Source: CAZYWA01 sp964650975 [NCBI: uncultured bacterium] (lineage in GTDB: Bacteria > JADJOY01). Taken from it: a stretch of 17,558 bases of DNA. Position 1 is the stretch's first letter. Every line of letters starts with the position of its first letter. The translations under genes and the position numbers were made by a program. The notes beneath the pieces are model-generated. The model saw only the letters and a list, made by a program, of their open reading frames with translations. It was not told the DNA's origin and did not search any database. Location of the stretch: contig CAZYWA010000114.1 of assembly GCA_964650975.1 (NCBI GenBank), positions 1 through 17,558 of the forward strand, written 5' to 3'. Below are positions 6,404-12,586 of this stretch, piece after piece.

Positions 6404-9400
6404 TCAAGACGCTGTATGGCGAGCGCGTGCGATCTCGCCGCCGCGGCGGTGCGGGCGGACCTTCACGTCGTTGAACGGGCGGTTGTAGACGTGGAAGCGC
6501 ACCTGGTCCGGCAGTGGCTTCGAGAGCAAGCCTTGGTCGTCGAGGATCTCGAGCTCGTAGTGGGCGAGGATTTCCTCGACCACCAGCAGCATCTCGTCCG
6601 ACGCGAACCAGCGCCCCTGGCACGCCTGGCCGCCACCGCCGAATGGCAGGTAGCGGGCCGACGCCTGGCCCTGGGCGCGCTCGACGGGGCGCGAGCGCGC
6701 ATCGTCCGGGTCGGTGGTCGGATCGACGATCTCCTTGCCGTCGCCCACCGTCGAAGTCCAGCGCCGCGGGTCGTACGCGAACGGATCGGTCCACTGCTTG
6801 GGGTTGGTGTGGATGTACATCGGGCACACGACGATCCTGTCCCCCGCTTTGACCGGCAGGTCGCCCAGCCGATCGTCGCGCAGCACCTGGCGCCCGAACA
6901 TCGTGGCCACCGGCGCGTGCAGCCGTAGCTCCTCCTTGATCGCTTTCACGATCTCCTTCCGGCTCTCGCGCAGCGCCGCCTGCGTGCCGCCGTGCGCGGC
7001 ACGGTAGAGCGTCCAGAAAATGCCCATCGTCGGCGCTTGCGCCAGCACGTACATCACGGCGTTCTCGCAGACCTCGCGCTCGTCGAGGTCGCCGGCCTCC
7101 CACCCTTCCCGCAAGATGCCGCCGATCGACGTCGGCCGGCTCGACTGCCGGACCGCCGCCACCACTCGCGCGCGCAGCGCCTCGATCTGGCCGTCGCACA
7201 TGTCGGCGAAGAGCATCGTCGGCGGGTGCAGCACGCGGTCGACGATGGCGGCGTAGTCGACCGCCGCGTGGTCGTCGAAGCAATCGAACGAGGTCTGGAA
7301 GAACACCCGCGCCCGGATCTCGACGGCGATTCGGTAGAGCTCCTCCAGCAGCTCGATGCTCTTGCGGCCTTCCCACATCGCGATCCGCTCGCGGACGATC
7401 TCGCGCATCCCGTCCAGGTCCTCGCGATAATCCTCGGAGAAGTACTCCTCGCACAGCATCCGATAGCCGAGCCAGACCCCGCTCGACCCGCCGCCCAGCA
7501 CCGAGTGCTCCGCGAACGGCGGATAGCCGACCAGCGCGTTCCGCGCGTAGATGTCCGGGTGCTGAAGCATGTGGTCGATGAGCCGTTCGTCGCGCACGAT
7601 GTGGACCGGTGGGCCGAGCGGCCCCAGCCGGAACGTGGCGACGCCCTCCGAGACGCCGAACGCACCGAAGAGCGCGCGGTAAAACCGCGACGGTCCGCCG
7701 GCGACGAACGCGATCACCGCGCGGCCCGACGGTGTGCGCGAGAGCGCGCGATGCGCGGCGAAGACGGCGGCGGCCGCCGCCAGCCACACGTAGACCGCCA
7801 CGAAGGGAGACAGCGCGAAGCTGACCACCATCGCCGCCAAGAGCACCGCCGCGACGCCGCGGTGGCCGAGTCGCGCGACCGTCCGCGCCACCTTCAGCCA
7901 GGCGGCCTTCCCTCGCGACATCGGCTGCAGCGCGTCCGCGCGCCACGGACCGAACCCGATGCCGCGGCCCACGGCGGTCGCGAGCGTCGCGTAGGTCGCC
8001 CGTGCGTACACCGTGAACACCCCGGGGAAGAGCATGTCGATGAACGAATTCATGTCGCGAACGCCGGTGGCGCGCAGACGAACGGCCACTTGCTCGCGGG
8101 TGACCGATCCCAGCTCCGGTCCGAGGCCGCGCCCGATCAGCGACGCGAGCTGCCGCTCGTCGCGGTTGAGCAAGCTCTCGGGCACATCCGCCAAGGGGCG
8201 CAGCGGCGCTACGGGCGCAATTGGCGCCACGTCGCTCGATGCGGGAATCGGCGCGATCGGTTCGTCGGTGTCGCGACGGTCGGCGTCCTCGCGCTCGGCC
8301 TCGACCACCGGCGCGTCGTCGCCGCGCTCCAGGAACGCACGCACCGCGCGTTCGCAACCGCCGCAGATCGTGCCGACGCCGATGTTGGCCGAGAGCGTGT
8401 CGAAGTCGCTGCCGAGCTCGGCGACCGCGATGCGCAGCTCGGCCGGCCCGAGTCCCAGGCACGGGCACAATCGCTCGGTGCGGTCGGCCTTGCCGCCCAG
8501 GAAACCGGTGCTTTCGAAGCGGCGCAGCGCCACCGCTTCCACGTCGTCGAAATTCAGCACGTGCTGATAGAGGGTGCCGAGATCGTTTTCGATTCCTTCG
8601 GCCGAGACCGCGTAGACCACGCAGCGCCCGAGCTTCTCGCCCTTCCGCTCCTTCACGATCAGCCTGAGCTCGCGCTTGATCGCGTCGTCGGCGTAGGTCA
8701 TCGAGGCGCGTTCGCCGGCCATGGACTCGGCACGCGCGTTGGTGAAGACCACGACGCCCTGGCTGAGCACCCGCGTCGACACGACGCCGTCGGTCGGCGT
8801 GCCCACCACCGAGGTGACCGCGCTCTCGCCGCCCACCTCGCCCAGGAAGAGGTTGACCTTGCGGCCCTCGGAGAGCGTGTAGACCTGCGACAGCGACTGG
8901 AAGAACCCCGACGCGTTCGGGTGTGCTGCGTGCCAGCGCACGAACGCGTCCTTGCCGATCCTCAAGAGCTCGATCTCGCCGTCGGCGACCACGGTGGCGG
9001 TGCGCGGCTCTCCCTTGAGCGCTCCCATCTCACCGAAGATCTGGCCGGCGCCCATGCGCGTGAGCTCGCGCAGCTGGCCGTCGATCTGCTTCCACACCTT
9101 GGCGTTCCCGCCCAGGATCAAGAACGCGCAATCGGACGGATCGCCCTCGTGCACGATCTCTTCGCCGTCCGCGAGCACCAGTCGCTCGACGCCCTCGCTG
9201 GTCTCGTCGAGCTCGGAGGAGATGAACGCGTTGAGCGACTTGGTGAGCTCCCGATAGACGTAGGTCGACGCGTCCCGTTCGAAGCGCTCCCGGTTGCGGC
9301 CGCTCGCGGCGATCCGCGTGGCGAAGACTTCCGCGCCGATCGAATGGACCCGGCATGCCGTGACCGCCCGCACCGACGCCGAGCGCAGGCCCGACGCGTT

Positions 9401-10036
9401 CCCCAGGAGCGCCTGCTCGCCGAAATAGGCGCCGGGGCCGAGCTCGGTCAGCTTCACGACGTGACCGCCCTGTTGCGTCTGCACGACCTCGACGGTGCCT
9501 TCCACCAACACGAAGAAGGACTCGCCCTTGGTGCCCTGGGTGATGATGTCCACGCCAGCCGGGACGGTGGCCTCGACCCCCTCCTCCAGAACCCGCTGCC
9601 GTGCCTCGGCGTCGAGCGCCCGGATCGGCGGGCACTCGCTCACGATCGTGCGGTCGAACACCGCGCGGTTGTCGCCGTTCGGCACGATGCGTTCGTGGAA
9701 ATCGGCCGCGGCGATCTCGGCCACGCGGCAGTCACTCGTGGCCGTGGCGGTGGACCAGGCACCGGCGGCGATGCCGAGCAGCGCGTGCTCGCCCAGGTAG
9801 TCGCCAGGCCGCAAGCTCCCCAGCTGCCGCTCGCCGGCTTCGTCCGATCGGCGGAGCGCGGCCTCGCCGGCCAGGAGCACCAGCAGTGCCTGGTTGTGCG
9901 CGCCTTGTGTCAGCAGCCGTTCTCCGGCCGCCACCTCGCGCACCTGCGCGCGGCCCATCAACTCCTCGATGCCGCGCTCGTCCATGCCCTCGAGAAGTGG
10001 GCACCGGACGAACGCCTCGGCGTCGGCTTCGGCCAT
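6404..10036 (-). CDS. Triple cNMP-binding / BFD [2Fe-2S] / membrane / cytochrome P450 fusion
   Basis: Domain order in 1210 residues: CNB1 (about 14-130), CNB2 (137-255), CNB3 (270-372), an unassigned alpha/beta region (380-520), BFD-type [2Fe-2S] domain (Cys524, Cys526, Cys558, Cys561, spacing as in Bfd), acidic/Pro-Ala linker (571-620), unassigned helical region (621-720), one or two membrane helices (728-762), and cytochrome P450 (about 785-1200). P450 signatures: ExxR (Glu1035-Arg1038) and heme loop FGGGGQACQG (Cys1139 ligand). Phosphate cassettes: CNB2 GEQALL...RSA (Arg218) and CNB3 GEMGAL...RTA (Arg345) are intact; CNB1 has Trp94 instead of Arg. The heme loop (no Arg/His two residues before Cys) and I-helix AQAPTMGIFW resemble CYP7/CYP8. 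ATG 10036 is preferred because CNB1 follows at once. Longer in-frame starts up to 10255 overlap the divergent cyclase; TTG 10048 is also possible. Confidence 0.85.
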   Translation of the reverse strand: MAEADAEAFVRCPLLEGMDERGIEELMGRAQVREVAAGERLLTQGAHNQALLVLLAGEAALRRSDEAGERQLGSLRPGDYLGEHALLGIAAGAWSTATATSDCRVAEIAAADFHERIVPNGDNRAVFDRTIVSECPPIRALDAEARQRVLEEGVEATVPAGVDIITQGTKGESFFVLVEGTVEVVQTQQGGHVVKLTELGPGAYFGEQALLGNASGLRSASVRAVTACRVHSIGAEVFATRIAASGRNRERFERDASTYVYRELTKSLNAFISSELDETSEGVERLVLADGEEIVHEGDPSDCAFLILGGNAKVWKQIDGQLRELTRMGAGQIFGEMGALKGEPRTATVVADGEIELLRIGKDAFVRWHAAHPNASGFFQSLSQVYTLSEGRKVNLFLGEVGGESAVTSVVGTPTDGVVSTRVLSQGVVVFTNARAESMAGERASMTYADDAIKRELRLIVKERKGEKLGRCVVYAVSAEGIENDLGTLYQHVLNFDDVEAVALRRFESTGFLGGKADRTERLCPCLGLGPAELRIAVAELGSDFDTLSANIGVGTICGGCERAVRAFLERGDDAPVVEAEREDADRRDTDEPIAPIPASSDVAPIAPVAPLRPLADVPESLLNRDERQLASLIGRGLGPELGSVTREQVAVRLRATGVRDMNSFIDMLFPGVFTVYARATYATLATAVGRGIGFGPWRADALQPMSRGKAAWLKVARTVARLGHRGVAAVLLAAMVVSFALSPFVAVYVWLAAAAAVFAAHRALSRTPSGRAVIAFVAGGPSRFYRALFGAFGVSEGVATFRLGPLGPPVHIVRDERLIDHMLQHPDIYARNALVGYPPFAEHSVLGGGSSGVWLGYRMLCEEYFSEDYREDLDGMREIVRERIAMWEGRKSIELLEELYRIAVEIRARVFFQTSFDCFDDHAAVDYAAIVDRVLHPPTMLFADMCDGQIEALRARVVAAVRQSSRPTSIGGILREGWEAGDLDEREVCENAVMYVLAQAPTMGIFWTLYRAAHGGTQAALRESRKEIVKAIKEELRLHAPVATMFGRQVLRDDRLGDLPVKAGDRIVVCPMYIHTNPKQWTDPFAYDPRRWTSTVGDGKEIVDPTTDPDDARSRPVERAQGQASARYLPFGGGGQACQGRWFASDEMLLVVEEILAHYELEILDDQGLLSKPLPDQVRFHVYNRPFNDVKVRPHRRGGEIARARHTAS

Positions 10037-10111
10037 CGGGTTGTTCAAGCTTCTTCTCGGCTCGACGTCGGTCGGATAGAGATACCACCGCTCGGTAGGA
10101 CGATGTAGCGT
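10037..10111. promoter_or_regulatory. Shared divergent promoter region of the fusion gene and the cyclase gene
   Basis: Only 75 bp separate the two start codons, so both promoters must overlap here or reach into the neighbouring coding sequence. TAGGA at 10096-10100 is a possible cyclase ribosome-binding site. GAGAAGAAG on the minus strand (around 10049-10057) may serve the fusion gene, and would fit the TTG start at 10048 better than the ATG. I could not identify a convincing -35/-10 pair on either strand. Confidence 0.5.
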
Positions 10112-11803
10112 GTGCGCGAGGAGCACGTGGCGCATCGCATCCAGATCTTCCGCGACGGAACGCTGCTCCACGACTCGGACGCCGAGCGGATCGGCATCGG
10201 CCGCACCGACGTCAACGACGTAGCGCTCGCCGACGACGGCGTCTCGCGGCGCCACGGCGAGATCACGGCGACGCCGGCGGGGCTCGTCTATCGCGACTTG
10301 CGGTCGAGCAACGGCTCCGAGGTGAGGCGTGGCCGGGACCGGTTCGCCGTCGACGCGGCGGCCGGCTTCGAGCGTCCCCTCGAGGACGGCGACGAGCTTC
10401 TGGTCGGAGACCCCGACGCACGCGTGGTGCTGTCCTTACGCATCTCGGGCGCCGAGCCCGCGGCGCCACCCACGCCGTCGCCGCCCGCGGACGAGAACGT
10501 GCTGCGCCTCGGGACGCTCGACCTGGGCGACGGCATGGCCACCATCCTGGGCGTCAACCGCATCGACGACGTGGCCGCCATCTCGCTCCGCCTCGAGGAC
10601 GACAAGGCGGCGCTGCTCTGTCTCTACAAGCTCTTGAAGGGCGTCTCCGGCATCCGCGACACCGCCGGCCTCTTCCAGACCCTGGGCGAGCTGGTGATCG
10701 ACTCGTTCCCGATGGCCACCCACGCGTCGATCTACCTGCGCAATCCGGCCAGCCCCGAGGACTTCGTGCCGCTGCTCGCGCGCACCCGCCGCGGTCCCAC
10801 GGCGCCGACGCCCGCGTCGCGCACCTTGCTGCGCCGGTTGCTCGAGAGCCGCGAAGCCATCGTGTTCAAGAGCCCCGAGTCGCTGGGCGGAGCGGTGAGC
10901 CTCATCTCGGCGAAGATCCAGTCAGGCATGGTGGCGCCGCTCTTCGACGAGGACGAAGTCCGCGGCTTCGTGCAGGTCGACAGCCGCACCCTCGCGGGCG
11001 TGTTCGGCGAACACGACCTCGACCTGCTCACGCTGATGGGCAATCAAGCGGCGCTGATCCTCAAGAACCTCTCCATGACCGAGGACTTGAAGCTCCTGAA
11101 CGCCGATCTCACGAGTGCCCTCAACCGCATCGAGGTGCTCAACAAGGCGAAGGAGCACCTTTCCAAGTTCGTGCCGGAGACGGTGCGGAAGAAGGTCGAG
11201 TCGAGCCCCATCGACCCGGGCCTCAACCCCACCGACATCGACGCCACGGTGCTGTTCCTCGACATCGGCGGCTACACCAAGCTCACCGAGGCGCTCGAGC
11301 GCGAGAAGATCATCTTCCTGGTCGAGAAGTATTTCTCGGCCTTCCTCGACGACATCCACGAGCACGGCGGCGACATCAACGAGATGGCCGGCGACGGCCT
11401 CATGATCATCTTCCAGCACGACGATCCGATGGTGCACTGCCGGAACGCCGTGCGCGCCTCCGTCGCGATCCGCCGGAAGACCCGGCTCATCAACGGCACG
11501 CTCGAGGGCCTCGACGCCATCGCCGTCAACATGGGCATCAACACCGGAGTGGTGAGCATCGGCGCCAAGAAGATGGAAGGGATCTCCGGATCCCGCTGGA
11601 CCTTCACCGCGACCGGCATGGTCACCAACGTCTCGGCGCGGATCGGCGCTTACGCCACCAACGGCATGATCTGCGTCTCACCGACCACCGCTTCGCGGCT
11701 CGGCACCGAGTTCCGGACCAAGGAGCACGCTCCGGTCCAGTTCAAGAACGTGTCGCAACCGATGCCGGTCTTCGAAATCCTCGACGGCCTCGACGATCCG
11801 TAG
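10112..11803 (+). CDS. FHA-GAF-class III adenylate/guanylate cyclase
   Basis: This 563-residue protein is predicted soluble. The FHA domain (about 10-100) has GR at 30-31, SRRH at 45-48 and SSNG at 65-68, the phosphothreonine-binding pattern. Residues 115-128 are a Pro/Ala linker. A GAF-like domain (about 165-320) and a short helical linker (320-360) precede the cyclase domain (374-555). Metal-binding Asp384 (LFLDIGGYT) and Asp428 (EMAGDG) and transition-state Asn506/Arg510 (TNVSAR) are present, so activity is expected. The purine-selecting positions are Glu424, where adenylate cyclases usually have Lys and guanylate cyclases Glu, and Thr499, as in class IIIb enzymes; the product could be cAMP or cGMP. 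GTG 10127 behind GAGGAG (10118-10123) is an alternative start that keeps the FHA domain whole. Divergent from the CNB-P450 fusion, its likely target. Confidence 0.9.
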   Translation: MREEHVAHRIQIFRDGTLLHDSDAERIGIGRTDVNDVALADDGVSRRHGEITATPAGLVYRDLRSSNGSEVRRGRDRFAVDAAAGFERPLEDGDELLVGDPDARVVLSLRISGAEPAAPPTPSPPADENVLRLGTLDLGDGMATILGVNRIDDVAAISLRLEDDKAALLCLYKLLKGVSGIRDTAGLFQTLGELVIDSFPMATHASIYLRNPASPEDFVPLLARTRRGPTAPTPASRTLLRRLLESREAIVFKSPESLGGAVSLISAKIQSGMVAPLFDEDEVRGFVQVDSRTLAGVFGEHDLDLLTLMGNQAALILKNLSMTEDLKLLNADLTSALNRIEVLNKAKEHLSKFVPETVRKKVESSPIDPGLNPTDIDATVLFLDIGGYTKLTEALEREKIIFLVEKYFSAFLDDIHEHGGDINEMAGDGLMIIFQHDDPMVHCRNAVRASVAIRRKTRLINGTLEGLDAIAVNMGINTGVVSIGAKKMEGISGSRWTFTATGMVTNVSARIGAYATNGMICVSPTTASRLGTEFRTKEHAPVQFKNVSQPMPVFEILDGLDDP

Positions 11804-11822
11804 GCCGCCGCTCTCTCTTCGC

Positions 11823-11850
11823 GCTTGGCGCGCCGGTCCGCGCGCCAAGC
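11823..11850 (+). terminator. Probable transcription terminator after the cyclase gene
   Basis: GCTTGGCGCGC (11823-11833) and GCGCGCCAAGC (11840-11850) form a perfect 11-bp GC-rich stem with a 6-nt loop, 20 bp past the cyclase stop codon. The downstream sequence is AT-rich (CATTGACATATTT) but lacks a clean T-run. It separates the cyclase from the PadR promoter region. Confidence 0.6.
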
Positions 11851-11896
11851 CATTGACATATTTGAAGAAATGCCAGATCCACGCCAGGCGGAGTTG

Positions 11897-11973
11897 CATT
11901 TGGAACAATCAAGATATATCTTGATTGCATCTAAGAAGTTCCAAGATCAACCACTCACGTGAGGTTCCAAATG
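11897..11973. promoter_or_regulatory. AT-rich operator/promoter region with nested inverted repeats upstream of padR-like gene
   Basis: Three overlapping symmetric elements lie here: a 22-bp perfect palindrome at 11906-11927; CATTTGGAAC (11897-11906) matched by its exact complement GTTCCAAATG (11964-11973), with a third half-copy GTTCCAAGAT at 11938-11947; and the 10-bp palindrome CTCACGTGAG (11954-11963) that overlaps the GAGG ribosome-binding site. The segment is strikingly AT-rich for this genome. PadR-family regulators normally bind such dyads at their own promoters, so autoregulation is inferred. Confidence 0.6.
11906..11927. promoter_or_regulatory. 22-bp perfect palindrome, candidate PadR operator
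   Basis: Arms CAATCAAGATA (11906-11916) and TATCTTGATTG (11917-11927) are exact complements with no spacer. The central TATATC and TATCTT segments resemble -10 hexamers, so a bound repressor would block the promoter. The palindrome lies 44 bp before the PadR start codon. Confidence 0.6.
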
Positions 11974-12567
11974 AGATTTTCCAGACACGTTCAAGGTCGA
12001 GGGGAACGCACGACGGCACGAAGACACCGAGGGGGCAGGAGCGATGCCGAGGGCTGGGCGGCGGAATTGGACGGCCGCTCGGGACGCGGACGCCACGGCG
12101 GCCGGCGAGGCCGCATGTTCGACAACGGGGAGCTCCGGCTCATCCTGATGCATCTGCTCGAAGAGGAGCCGCGCCACGGCTACGACCTGATCCGCGCGAT
12201 CGAGGAGCTGAGCGGCGGCACCTACGTGCCGAGCCCCGGCGTCGTGTACCCGACGCTCGCCATGCTGAGCGACATGGGGTGGATCGACGAGTCGGCCGCC
12301 GAGAACCTGCGGAAGCCCTTCTCGATCACGCCGGAAGGCCGGAAGCAGCTGGTGGAGAACGCGGACATCGTGAAGGCCTCGCTCGAGCGCCTTCACGCCG
12401 CGGCGCAGGTGCGCCAGCGCACCGACGTCGCTCCCGTGCGACGCGCCATGCACAACCTGAGGACCGTGCTCATCGACAAGCTCGCCGGCGGAGCCGCCAA
12501 GGAGATCGTCCACCAAGCCGTGGCCCTGATCGACGAGGCCGCGCAGAAGATCGAGCGGCTGGGCTGA
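11971..12567 (+). CDS. PadR-family transcriptional regulator
   Basis: The ATG at 11971 is preceded by GAGG (11961-11964) at 6 nt; an upstream GTG at 11959 lies inside that site and is less likely. The 198-residue protein begins with about 48 residues of Arg/Gly-rich tail. The PadR winged helix follows: MFDNGELRLILMHLLEEEPRH, GYDLIRAIEELSGGTYVPSPG, VVYPTLAMLSDMGWIDES and the wing KPFSITPEGRKQL. The YxLIRxI, P.PGxxYPTL.xLE-like and ITxxGR patterns are diagnostic. The C-terminal helices (to KIERLG) should form the dimerisation arm, where ligands bind in other family members. The long basic N-terminal tail is common in this subgroup and may contact DNA. It lies 19 bp upstream of the SIR2-like gene, presumably in one transcript. 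Confidence 0.9.
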   Translation: MRFSRHVQGRGERTTARRHRGGRSDAEGWAAELDGRSGRGRHGGRRGRMFDNGELRLILMHLLEEEPRHGYDLIRAIEELSGGTYVPSPGVVYPTLAMLSDMGWIDESAAENLRKPFSITPEGRKQLVENADIVKASLERLHAAAQVRQRTDVAPVRRAMHNLRTVLIDKLAGGAAKEIVHQAVALIDEAAQKIERLG

Positions 12568-12586
12568 GGGCCGAGGAGCGCGCGCG

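Noticed and set aside
6393-8468. 691-codon minus-strand frame overlapping the fusion gene
   Set aside because: Same strand but another frame; low-complexity Arg/Gly/Ala product, whereas the chosen frame contains the BFD, ExxR and heme motifs in the same interval.
6992-10108. Very long plus-strand open frame opposite the CNB-P450 gene
   Set aside because: It is exactly antisense to a convincing multi-domain protein; its product is rich in Arg, His and Ala with no recognisable motif, as expected for a GC-rich antisense shadow.
10037-10255. Longer N-terminus of the CNB-P450 protein (starts up to 10255)
   Set aside because: The extra 73 residues are low-complexity and antisense to the FHA coding sequence of the cyclase; CNB1 begins directly after the start at 10036.
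11853-11881. TTGACA as a -35 box for padR
   Set aside because: No acceptable -10 hexamer lies 16-18 bp downstream; a promoter overlapping the palindrome is more likely, though also unproven.
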